Assembly: GCF_018861905.1 (NCBI RefSeq) | Contig: NZ_JAHLDU010000012.1 | Coordinates: 1-64,000 of the forward strand | Direction: 5' to 3' | DNA from: Clostridium sp. DSM 17811 | GTDB taxonomy: Bacteria > Bacillota > Clostridia > Clostridiales > Clostridiaceae | Length of the DNA: 64,000 bases | Shown here: positions 9,012-16,264 of the stretch, piece by piece | How the letters are laid out: each line of letters starts with the position of its first letter | How positions within the stretch are numbered: position 1 is the stretch's first letter | Notes under the pieces: generated by a model | What the model was told of the DNA's origin: nothing | Seen by the model: the letters and a program-made list of their open reading frames with translations, nothing else | The model's database searches: none | Translations under genes and position numbers: made by a program

Positions 9012-9053
9012 TTGACAAGTAAAATCAATTAATTTAAAATGAACTATGTTCAT
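9012..9053 (+). promoter_or_regulatory. promoter of the tetR gene overlapped by an operator dyad
   Basis: TTGACA (9012-9017), a 17-base spacer and TAAAAT (9035-9040) form a near-consensus sigma-A promoter. The perfect dyad ATGAAC-TAT-GTTCAT (9039-9053) overlaps the -10. The same dyad with a different centre recurs at 9695-9709. This arrangement predicts autorepression by the TetR protein encoded downstream. Confidence 0.8.
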
Positions 9054-9088
9054 GTCAGTTTTATAATCTATTTTAGAAGGTGTTATAT

Positions 9089-9643
9089 TTGTCAAAAATA
9101 ATTGAAAATCCTGAGCAGCTTATATTAAGTAAAGCAAAAGAAATTCTATATAATGAAGGATACACGAGATTTAGTATGAGAAATTTGTCCGCCAAATGTG
9201 GTATTGCACTTGGTACAATATATAATTATTATTCAACTAAAGAAGACCTTATTATTGAAATGATGACTGATTATTGGAAAGAGCACTTCTATATATTTGA
9301 AGATATATTGAATTCAGATGATACATTATATATTAAGTTAAATGAAATATTTAATAAACTAAGCATTTTTATTAAAACATTTAAAGAGGTATGGCTTAAA
9401 CCCGAACTTTACGAAAATCCTGACTGCATTAAAAGAAGCTTAGAAAAACAAAATATTTATATAGAAAAATTAGTAATTATGATAGAAAAAATTTTATTAA
9501 AAGAAGCAGAAAATAATAAAATTAAGCTTAGATTAGATTCTTATGAAGCAGCTAAATTTATATTAATGAACTATATTACAATGGTGCAGATGCCCGTCTT
9601 TAAATATTCATCCTTTGAAAGGATTCTTAAAGAATTACTTTAA
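9089..9643 (+). CDS. TetR/AcrR family transcriptional repressor
   Basis: This regulator of about 184 residues has a classical TetR N-terminal helix-turn-helix: ILSKAKEILYNEGYTRFSMR, then NLSAKCGIALGTIYNYY. A divergent ligand-binding C-terminal domain follows. I prefer TTG 9089, because GAAGG (9076-9080) sits eight bases upstream; GTG 9080 overlaps the RBS. It is probably autoregulated through the 9039-9053 dyad, and the copy of that dyad ahead of the next gene makes the HsmA-like protein its likely target. The ligand is unknown. Confidence 0.88.
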   Translation: MSKIIENPEQLILSKAKEILYNEGYTRFSMRNLSAKCGIALGTIYNYYSTKEDLIIEMMTDYWKEHFYIFEDILNSDDTLYIKLNEIFNKLSIFIKTFKEVWLKPELYENPDCIKRSLEKQNIYIEKLVIMIEKILLKEAENNKIKLRLDSYEAAKFILMNYITMVQMPVFKYSSFERILKELL

Positions 9644-9694
9644 TCAATATATAGATTTTTTAAAATATTGGTTAAAGTAATTTTTTAACTTTAA

Positions 9695-9709
9695 ATGAAC
9701 AGTGTTCAT
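9695..9709. promoter_or_regulatory. second TetR operator dyad
   Basis: ATGAAC-AGT-GTTCAT has the same six-base arms and three-base centre as the dyad at 9039-9053. It lies between tetR and the HsmA-like gene, about 45 bp before the latter's start, so it probably controls that gene. Confidence 0.75.
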
Positions 9710-9752
9710 ATTGAGTTAAATTATAACAAACTCTAATTTAGGAGGTATTATT

Positions 9753-10121
9753 ATGTTAATTTGTGCAATTATTTCTATTTCATTAGCACTTATATTTTAT
9801 ACAATCGGTGTATGGAGTGAAAAAAAGCAAGGTAAATTAAAAAAATGGCATTTGCTGGTTTTTTACTTGGGGTTAGTATTTGATACTTTAGGAACAACAC
9901 TTATGAGTAAAATTGTTAATGAGGGTTTTCAAATTAACTTCCACGCTGTAACAGGTTTATTAGCAATAATTCTAATGCTTTTACATGCACTTTGGGCAAC
10001 AATTGTTTTAATTAAGAATGATGAAAAAGCTAAGGTTAATTTCCATAAATTTAGTATTATTGTATGGATTATTTGGCTAATACCCTTTATTTCAGGCGCA
10101 ATTTTGGGTGTGTCGCACTAA
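9753..10121 (+). CDS. HsmA-like small integral membrane protein (TIGR03987 type)
   Basis: The 122-residue protein has four predicted membrane segments (about residues 3-20, 30-50, 62-85 and 99-118). It is rich in conserved histidines and aromatic residues, including WHLLVFYLGLVFDTLGTTLM, and HALWATIVL, which resemble the HsmA family. HsmA of Clostridioides difficile is linked to haem sensing and protection. Haem as ligand here is inference from the family only. GGAGG lies ten bases upstream of ATG 9753. An operator dyad at 9695-9709 places it under the adjacent TetR repressor. A terminator hairpin follows at 10164-10201. Confidence 0.7.
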   Translation: MLICAIISISLALIFYTIGVWSEKKQGKLKKWHLLVFYLGLVFDTLGTTLMSKIVNEGFQINFHAVTGLLAIILMLLHALWATIVLIKNDEKAKVNFHKFSIIVWIIWLIPFISGAILGVSH

Positions 10122-10163
10122 AGTTAGATTTTATAAAATTATGCTTATAAATCATATTAAATC

Positions 10164-10201
10164 AATAAAACCGACTATGTTAAAACATAATCGGTTTTAT
10201 T
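10164..10201 (+). terminator. intrinsic terminator after the HsmA-like gene
   Basis: AATAAAACCGA (10164-10174) pairs with TCGGTTTTATT (10191-10201), and an inner ATGTT/AACAT extension tightens the hairpin. A short T-rich tail follows. It separates the TetR/HsmA unit from the ABC transporter. Confidence 0.75.
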
Positions 10202-10287
10202 GTCATTCTTAATTTTTAAAGCTGAAATTACATCTTGACAAAAGTCGTGTCTTAAATGATGGATATTCTATATGAGGAGAATGAACA

Positions 10288-11148
10288 ATGAGCAATGTAT
10301 TAGAAGTCTCAGGTTTAAATAAATCTTATGGTGATTTTGCCATTTCTGATGTTGATTTTTCTTTACAGGAAGAGTGTATTACCGGCTTTATAGTCATTAA
10401 TGGGTCCGGTAAAACAACCACTATCAAGACCATACTTGGTCTTATAATGAGAAATTTCGGTACTGTCAAATTCTTTGGTAAAGATATGGATAAACACGAG
10501 CACGAGTTAAAAAACCGTATTGGAGTTGTACTGGATGGTGGTTGCTTTTATGATGAATTGTCAATGAAAGAGATGAAAAGCATTATCGCACCGGCATATT
10601 CTAGTTGGAATGAACGAGATTATAAAACCTATATGGAACGTTTTTCGCTAAATCCACGCCAGAAGATTTCAACACTTTCAAAAGGTATGAGTATGAAGTT
10701 CGCATTGACTTTGGCACTTTCTCATCAGGCAGACTTACTTATTATGGACGAACCTACTAGTGGACTTGATCCCTTAATCCGTAGCCAGCTTATGAATATC
10801 TTGACGGATTATATGAAACAAGGCAATAAAAGCGTCTTCTTTTCAACGCACATCACTTCAGATCTTGATAAAATTGCTGATATGATAATTCTTATTAATA
10901 ATGGCAAGATTTTGTTTGATGAAGAGAAGGATGCATTGATTGATACTCATAAATTAGTAAAAGGTGATAACAAAGATTTGACTGTTGACACAAGAAAACT
11001 ATTCTTAAATATTCAAGAATCAAGATTTGGATTTACTGGTATCACCAATAAATTATCTCAAGTTCAAAATAGCATGAAAGACATATTGATTGAAAGGCCT
11101 ACTATAGAAGATATTATGCTTGGTTATGTAGAAGGAGGGGGAAAATAA
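10288..11148 (+). CDS. ABC transporter ATP-binding protein (YtrB/CcmA type) with altered Walker A
   Basis: The 286-residue ATPase pairs with the downstream membrane protein in a two-gene exporter. Walker B (LLIMDEPTSGLDP), the D-loop and the switch histidine (FFSTHI) are canonical. The signature is LSKGM rather than LSGGQ, which is common in this subfamily. The Walker A region reads FIVINGSGKTTT; the usual first glycine (G-x-N/S-G-x-G-K-T) is replaced by valine while GxGKT is kept, so nucleotide binding is probably retained. The C-terminal 70 residues form a regulatory extension. AGGAGAATGA precedes ATG 10288. No GntR regulator, common next to this type, is present. Confidence 0.85.
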   Translation: MSNVLEVSGLNKSYGDFAISDVDFSLQEECITGFIVINGSGKTTTIKTILGLIMRNFGTVKFFGKDMDKHEHELKNRIGVVLDGGCFYDELSMKEMKSIIAPAYSSWNERDYKTYMERFSLNPRQKISTLSKGMSMKFALTLALSHQADLLIMDEPTSGLDPLIRSQLMNILTDYMKQGNKSVFFSTHITSDLDKIADMIILINNGKILFDEEKDALIDTHKLVKGDNKDLTVDTRKLFLNIQESRFGFTGITNKLSQVQNSMKDILIERPTIEDIMLGYVEGGGK

Positions 11149-11789
11149 TGTTGTTTCATCTTGTTAAAAAAGACTTTTTACTTATAAAAAAATATTTGCT
11201 ACTTATGATACTTATACCAATTGCTATACCAATTCTTATGATGATACAAGCATCCCAGCTTTTGGGTTTAAGTGCTTTTGTTATGTCAGTGATTTTTACG
11301 GTGTTTATGTTGTATCAATATGTTTTGATGGCAGAAATGAAATACCCTAAAGCTGAAGCTTTGCTATGTGCTACGCCTTACTCTCGCAGTACTCTTGTAA
11401 AAGCAAGATATGTGTTTCTATTGTTACCATTTGCTTATTGCTGTGCAGTATATAACGTATTAGCGCTGCTATTTGCCAAAATTGAATACCTTACACTATC
11501 CACTTACCTTATTGCTATGCTGATTTCAGTAATTCTATTTGGTATATATACACCCATACAATATAAATTAGGCTTTGAAAAAACAAAGTATTTCTTCGTC
11601 TTAGTGATTATGGGAGCCCCATCCTTAATGGTTTTATTAATAAAAATCAATATCAAACTCGATTTAACGGGATTGTCTGTAATGCCTATGTTTGCCCAGT
11701 ACCTGATACTGATTGTGGCTATAATTTCTATTATCTTTATTTCCATGAATGTATCTATAAAAATTTACTCAAAGAAAGAATTACTATAA
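11148..11789 (+). CDS. ABC-2 type membrane permease
   Basis: The 213-residue hydrophobic protein has about six transmembrane segments and resembles the ABC-2 permeases paired with YtrB-type ATPases. Its ATG overlaps the TAA of the ATPase gene (TAATG), which indicates translational coupling. The motif EAEALLCATPYSRSTLVKARY is partly conserved as KAEALLCATPYSRSTLVKAR between segments two and three; this cytosolic loop is typical of the family. Substrate is unknown, perhaps an antimicrobial peptide or cell-envelope compound. Confidence 0.8.
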   Translation: MLFHLVKKDFLLIKKYLLLMILIPIAIPILMMIQASQLLGLSAFVMSVIFTVFMLYQYVLMAEMKYPKAEALLCATPYSRSTLVKARYVFLLLPFAYCCAVYNVLALLFAKIEYLTLSTYLIAMLISVILFGIYTPIQYKLGFEKTKYFFVLVIMGAPSLMVLLIKINIKLDLTGLSVMPMFAQYLILIVAIISIIFISMNVSIKIYSKKELL

Positions 11790-11831
11790 CTGCTGCATAA
11801 CTTATTTCATTTCGAGAAAGGAGTCATACCT

Positions 11832-11927
11832 ATGCAAGCTTTACAACCCATAGTAATAACATTATTTGTGCTGCTTCCTTTTGTATATTTAACTTATAAG
11901 CACTTTAAAGATAATCCAAAAAAGTAA
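11832..11927 (+). CDS. 31-residue single-pass membrane peptide
   Basis: A short frame follows the permease gene by 42 bp, with AAAGGAG at 11816-11822 well placed before ATG 11832. It encodes MQALQPIVITLFVLLPFVYL followed by TYKHFKDNPKK: one hydrophobic helix and a basic tail. Such peptides often accompany ABC-2 transporters as accessory subunits. The role is unknown, but the RBS and position suggest it is expressed. Confidence 0.55.
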   Translation: MQALQPIVITLFVLLPFVYLTYKHFKDNPKK

Positions 11928-12046
11928 GACTTAGCTGAAAAAAATTTCTATAAATAACACCTATGAAATATATTATTCTCCTCAGCTTCTATGATTTGAT
12001 TTTTATACCACATTACAATTACTATATCTTTAAATAGAAATTGAAA

Positions 12047-12076
12047 TGGCATTAGCTAATGCTTAGGCTAATGCCA
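12047..12076 (-). terminator. hairpin after the acetyltransferase gene
   Basis: TGGCATTAGC (12047-12056) pairs perfectly with GCTAATGCCA (12067-12076). It lies 37 bp beyond the stop of the minus-strand gene at 12113. The T-tract on either side is weak, so it may end transcription only partly. Confidence 0.55.
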
Positions 12077-12112
12077 CAATTAAAATCTATATTATGATTA
12101 CTGCTTATCTAT

Positions 12113-13015
12113 TTAAGTGTGTGATAACTTTGGAAACATAAATTGATTATTCGCAAGTAACAGTGTACCTTCACCTAGAGCAAATAAAGTACCCTCTCCT
12201 TCTATTGGCATAATTAAATAAGAATCAGTTTCTTTTGGTGTAAAATAAAGTTTTTCCCTTTTTATGTTTTCATCTACCAAATAATCAAGTATTTTATCTA
12301 ACGAAATATCTTCTTTGCAAAAGACATTTAGTACTTCCATTGTATCTCCCTCAAAATTTGCAATTATAACTGCATCATAATCTTGAATATAATAAACACT
12401 GTCAGTCATATCCAAAGTACAATAAAACATAATCAATTCCGCATTACCACACATAGAAATTTTAGCTAATGAAGAAAGAGTATTGGCTTTATCATATACC
12501 AGAGCTCTGTCACATTCATTAGTCATATCTAATTTTTTTACAAGTCCATTTTCACCCCTTTTACTTATCAGTTTTGTACATTGATATTGTTTCAATATAT
12601 CAAACCCAAATTTCGGATAAAAATTGAGTACTGAATCATTAGCAAATAAATAAAGCAAATCGCATTTATCTTTCCATTCTTCAATAATCTTCTCCATTAT
12701 TACTCTACTAAGTCCCTTATTTCTATAGGCAACATCGGTCATAACAGTTCCTAATTGAATATACCGTTTTGATTTTCCAAAAACCTCAAAGTCCATTATG
12801 TTTACTGATACATTAGAAACAACCACGTCTCCATCCATGAGTGAATAAGGTAAAAATTGATTTTTCCAGTATCCGTATTGGTACCACTGTTCAAAATTAA
12901 ATCCAAATGTCTTCTTAGTTAAAGAGTTAAAACTTATTCTAAATTTATCATCTTCACCAGTTCCAATAATAAATTTATACTTTTTATCATTAATTTTTAT
13001 ATATTTATATTTCAA
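12113..13015 (-). CDS. GNAT family N-acetyltransferase (Eis-like, two-domain)
   Basis: The 300-residue protein has an N-terminal GNAT fold with the acetyl-CoA motif region VMTDVAYRNKGLSRVIMEKI (about residues 90-109) and LLYLFANDSVLNFYPKFGF. A second domain of about 140 residues resembles the C-terminal half of Eis/YjcF-type acetyltransferases. Those enzymes acetylate amines, including aminoglycosides in some members; the substrate here cannot be read from sequence. It is transcribed 38 bp after the methyltransferase gene, probably as one unit. Confidence 0.75.
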   Translation of the reverse strand: MKYKYIKINDKKYKFIIGTGEDDKFRISFNSLTKKTFGFNFEQWYQYGYWKNQFLPYSLMDGDVVVSNVSVNIMDFEVFGKSKRYIQLGTVMTDVAYRNKGLSRVIMEKIIEEWKDKCDLLYLFANDSVLNFYPKFGFDILKQYQCTKLISKRGENGLVKKLDMTNECDRALVYDKANTLSSLAKISMCGNAELIMFYCTLDMTDSVYYIQDYDAVIIANFEGDTMEVLNVFCKEDISLDKILDYLVDENIKREKLYFTPKETDSYLIMPIEGEGTLFALGEGTLLLANNQFMFPKLSHT

Positions 13016-13053
13016 TTTATTCCCCCTATTTACTTACAACTTTTATATCTTTG

Positions 13054-13800
13054 TTATTGCATTTTTACAGCTTTAATTAATAAAAAATTTGGTTTATGGA
13101 TATCTTTTTTCATGTTCGGTATAAGTTCTAAAGCTTCCTTGTCTGGTAATGGTTCAAGCATTGTTTCTATTTTAAATCCCGTTTCGATTAGAGTGTTTAC
13201 AATTTCGGAAAATGGTCTATGATATTTTATTACACCTTCAACAAACCATTTCACACTACGTTCACCACTTTCCATATAGTTAGAAAGATTATAAAACAAA
13301 GGTTTTTTATTTTCATCCAACGTCCATATTGGCCCTTGTTTGGGAGCTGTGGTAAGTGGATGTTCTTGTGAATAAATAAGTAAGCCATCATCTTTAAGTA
13401 AATAATTTATGTCTCTAAGTAATTTACTAAAAGATTTAACATAATGAAAAGCAAGGGAACTATATACTATATCAAACTTCTCATGTATTGTGTTTATCTC
13501 ATTCATATCAAGGTGTATGTATTCAATATTTTCAAAGGCATTATCAACTTTTGCAATTGATAGCATTTTTTCTGAGATATCAACACCTACAACCCTTGCA
13601 GCACCCCTATTTAAGAAATCAACACAATTTTCTCCAAAGCCGCAGCCTAAATCAAGTATAGTTTTTCCGACCATATCTGGAAGCAAACTTTGCATTGAAG
13701 GTTTTTCCTGTATGTTGTTATAATTAATTTTATTATTGCGAAGCTTCTTGTATCCTTCGAAAAAGATTTCGTTATCATATATGTTTTGAACATTAGACAT
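13054..13800 (-). CDS. class I SAM-dependent methyltransferase
   Basis: The 248-residue protein has the SAM-binding motif I TILDLGCGFGENCVDFL (about residues 47-63), motif II VVGVDISEKML and a motif IV region FDIVYSSLAFHYVK. It fits the UbiE/YcgJ-like small-molecule methyltransferases. The substrate is unknown. It precedes the acetyltransferase gene on the minus strand with 38 bp between them, and the pair may modify a common compound. A GAGGAG-type RBS precedes ATG 13800. Confidence 0.85.
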   Translation of the reverse strand: MSNVQNIYDNEIFFEGYKKLRNNKINYNNIQEKPSMQSLLPDMVGKTILDLGCGFGENCVDFLNRGAARVVGVDISEKMLSIAKVDNAFENIEYIHLDMNEINTIHEKFDIVYSSLAFHYVKSFSKLLRDINYLLKDDGLLIYSQEHPLTTAPKQGPIWTLDENKKPLFYNLSNYMESGERSVKWFVEGVIKYHRPFSEIVNTLIETGFKIETMLEPLPDKEALELIPNMKKDIHKPNFLLIKAVKMQ

Positions 13801-13914
13801 AAACTCAACTCCTCTTAAAGTATTAAATAAGATTTAGCAACCTATAAATACATTATATACCATATATTCGTATTCTACCATTTAGAAATAGCCGTTAAGT
13901 ATATCTATAAAAAA

Positions 13915-13955
13915 ATAAGTTTACAATCATTTTAATTTAATGATTGTAAACTTAT
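13915..13955. terminator. strong bidirectional terminator
   Basis: A perfect 17-bp stem, ATAAGTTTACAATCATT (13915-13931) with AATGATTGTAAACTTAT (13939-13955), has a seven-base loop. It is T-rich on both strands (TTTTTTTAT on the minus strand). It ends the ClpX-like gene. Confidence 0.9.
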
Positions 13956-14004
13956 TTTATTGAGCGTCCATCCTAAACAAGTATTCAATATATTGCTTTG
14001 AAGC

Positions 14005-15243
14005 TTATAATTGTTCACTTGCTACTTGTGATTCTACTTTAATATCTATATCTGTTATTATAGGCAAATCTTTATTTAGCTTATCATAAACATTAAGTAT
14101 ATATTCTTTGTCTATATAGTAATCTTTAGTGTCTTCAGAAGGAGCATCAAATCTTAAATCTCTTAAAACTCTTGAAACAATACTAACTAGTCCTCTAGCA
14201 CCCATCTTTTCTTCAATAGCAATATCTGCAATTGCTTCAAAACAATTATTGTTAAACTCAAGATTTTTACCCAAATAAGCAAATATCTTTCTATACTGTT
14301 CAAATACACTAGTATCAAGCTTAAGTACTTCAATAAGATTATCTCTTGATAATGGATCTAAATTTGATAATACTTGAAATCTACCAAGTAATTCTGGAAT
14401 TAATCCAAACTCCTGCAAATCTTTTTTAATTATGTTTGATCTAAGATACTTCGTATATTTATAATCTTTTTCATAATTCTCTACAGTAGATTCTACAGTG
14501 CTTGATACATCAAAGCCAACTGATCTAACAATTCCTGGCTTACTAAACTGCTTTAATTTATTATTTGGACTGAATTTAAGACGATTTTCGACAATAGTTT
14601 CAATACCATCAAAAGATCCACCTGCAATAAATAAAATATTAGTTGTATTTATCTCAATCATTTTACTTGTAGGATTTTTACGACCTCCACCTTCTGGTAC
14701 TCTAACAATACTACCTTCAACCATCTTAAGTAAACCTTGCTGAACTCCTTCACCTGATACATCTCTTGTAATAGTCATGGTCTCACCCTTTTTGGCTATC
14801 TTATCAAGTTCATCAATAAATATAATTCCTTTCTGAGCAAGTTCAATATCGCCGTCTGCCCTTACTAAAAGCGAGTATATCATACTCTCAATATCATCAC
14901 CAACATATCCAGCCTCGGTCAAACTTGTAGCATCACCAATAACAAATGGTACTTGGGCAATCTCTGATAATTTTTTGGCTAGTAAAGTTTTTCCAGTACC
15001 TGTTGGTCCAGTTAGTAATATGTTATGCTTTTCTATATCTATACCAGTTGCAATCTTTATCATATGATTATGTAATTCTATAGATAACTCTATTTTAGCC
15101 CCTTCTTGGCCTATTATAGACTGATCTAATAGTTCTTTTATCATTTTGGGTGTTAGTGTTACCCTTGTTTCTTCTGATGTTATATTTTCGCGAACTTCCT
15201 CTCCTTGCTGTGGGTTTATTGCTATACTACGTTTATTTAACAT
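14005..15243 (-). CDS. ClpX-type AAA+ unfoldase lacking the N-terminal zinc finger
   Basis: The 412-residue protein is a full ClpX AAA+ module. It has Walker A GPTGTGKT (79-86), pore loop AGYVGDD (111-117), Walker B IFIDELD (141-147), the GEGVQQGLLKMVEG segment, and sensor II with ELLGRF and GARGL. Typical ClpX opens with a four-cysteine zinc-binding domain that recruits substrates and adaptors. Here it is replaced by about 35 residues without cysteines. A ClpP-docking loop resembling IGF appears as SVGFD. It is therefore a paralogue, not the housekeeping clpX: no clpP or tig flanks it, and sequence outside the motifs is divergent. It could feed ClpP with special substrates or act as a stand-alone remodeller. 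Confidence 0.85.
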   Translation of the reverse strand: MLNKRSIAINPQQGEEVRENITSEETRVTLTPKMIKELLDQSIIGQEGAKIELSIELHNHMIKIATGIDIEKHNILLTGPTGTGKTLLAKKLSEIAQVPFVIGDATSLTEAGYVGDDIESMIYSLLVRADGDIELAQKGIIFIDELDKIAKKGETMTITRDVSGEGVQQGLLKMVEGSIVRVPEGGGRKNPTSKMIEINTTNILFIAGGSFDGIETIVENRLKFSPNNKLKQFSKPGIVRSVGFDVSSTVESTVENYEKDYKYTKYLRSNIIKKDLQEFGLIPELLGRFQVLSNLDPLSRDNLIEVLKLDTSVFEQYRKIFAYLGKNLEFNNNCFEAIADIAIEEKMGARGLVSIVSRVLRDLRFDAPSEDTKDYYIDKEYILNVYDKLNKDLPIITDIDIKVESQVASEQL

Positions 15244-15270
15244 TTAATGCACCATCCTTTTAAATTTATA

Positions 15271-15468
15271 CTACCTTTTAAACTTGCTATTTTTTCTAAA
15301 GTTTTTTTTCATCATTTTCATAGTATTCAGATGTTTAGCAAGTGATTGAGTATTTTTCCTATTCTGTATATTACTTGTGGTAAATAAACCACGTTGAATT
15401 TCTTCGCTTATAGGATATCTAACATCAATTCTATTTATATAGCTTTTAATAATTTTAACATAGACTAC
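15271..15468 (-). pseudogene. start-less reading frame upstream of the ClpX-like gene
   Basis: A minus-strand frame of about 65 codons, open to TAG at 15271-15273, reads KIIKSYINRIDVRYPISEEI, QRGLFTTSN..., then a basic tail ending NFRKNSKFKR. The composition looks like coding sequence. However, I find no ATG, GTG or TTG at its 5' end, and the upstream end runs into the 15462-15508 hairpin. I do not recognise the family. It is probably a 5'-truncated gene. Confidence 0.3.
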
Positions 15469-15508
15469 TAAAAAAGACTAATAAGAACTTCATCTTTTTT
15501 AGTAGTCT
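15462..15508. terminator. long-armed hairpin, terminator-like
   Basis: AGACTACTAAAAAAG (15462-15476) pairs perfectly with CTTTTTTAGTAGTCT (15494-15508), followed on the plus strand by CCTTATTTTTTA. No intact plus-strand gene precedes it. It may mark the edge of a deleted gene. Confidence 0.5.
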
Positions 15509-15571
15509 CCTTATTTTTTATCATAGAATTTATTTCATTAAAGCTTTCTATCCTAAACAAAAAGCCCAAAA

Positions 15572-15593
15572 GCACAGGTTCGATAACCTGTGC
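15572..15593 (-). terminator. hairpin downstream of the deformylase gene
   Basis: GCACAGGTT-CGAT-AACCTGTGC is a perfect nine-bp stem with a four-base loop. On the minus strand it is followed by TTTTGGGCTTTTTG. It lies 97 bp beyond the deformylase stop. Confidence 0.7.
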
Positions 15594-15689
15594 AGTTTTA
15601 TATGTATGATTAACTCTTTCATCAGATAATTTTTTATAGAATATATTATAAACAGTAAGAAGAATATAATGTTTAGTGTTATCTTTTTT

Positions 15690-16100
15690 CTATATGACTA
15701 TCCCATCACAATGGTCTACTTCATGTTGAATAATTTGAGCAATCCATCCTGAGTATTTTTCCCTTCGCTTTTTAAATCCCGAATCAAAATACGCTACTTC
15801 TATCACTTTGAATCTATTAGTTTTTCTAACACCTATAAGTGAAAGACATCCTTCTTCTGTTTCATATTGACCCGATTTATTCACTATCACAGGGTTAATC
15901 ATCGGAACGTTCATATCGCCCATACTGATCACAATAATTCTTTTTTTTACACCAATCATATTCGCTGCCATTCCTACACAGCCTTCTTTATTTGCTTTAA
16001 GCGTATCAAGCAAATCCTGTATCACCTGAACATCTGCTTTTGTAGCAGGTTCTGATTTTTGATTAAGAAAGAATATGTCTTTCATAATTGATTTAACCAT
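15690..16100 (-). CDS. peptide deformylase variant
   Basis: The 136-residue protein belongs to the peptide deformylase family, whose members remove formyl groups from nascent N-terminal methionine using a metal. Motif 2 (EEGCLS) and motif 3 (QHEVDHCDG, HExxH) that hold the metal are intact. Motif 1 is GMAANMIG instead of GLAAPQIG: the glutamine that stabilises the reaction intermediate is methionine. The enzyme is short and looks like the secondary deformylases seen in clostridia, not the housekeeping def next to fmt. It may be a slow or specialised deformylase. The gene is monocistronic, with an AGGAGT RBS. Confidence 0.8.
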   Translation of the reverse strand: MVKSIMKDIFFLNQKSEPATKADVQVIQDLLDTLKANKEGCVGMAANMIGVKKRIIVISMGDMNVPMINPVIVNKSGQYETEEGCLSLIGVRKTNRFKVIEVAYFDSGFKKRREKYSGWIAQIIQHEVDHCDGIVI

Positions 16101-16264
16101 ATGTTATACTCCTTTATATTTATCTTTTTTATTATATCACATTTAATTATATCTTCTTTTATCATTTTACCTATATTCCAGTATAACGATACAAGTTCAT
16201 ATTTTACAGAATACTATCCCCTTTCCTTAGTTATTTCTATCAACGTAGAAATACTATGATATTC

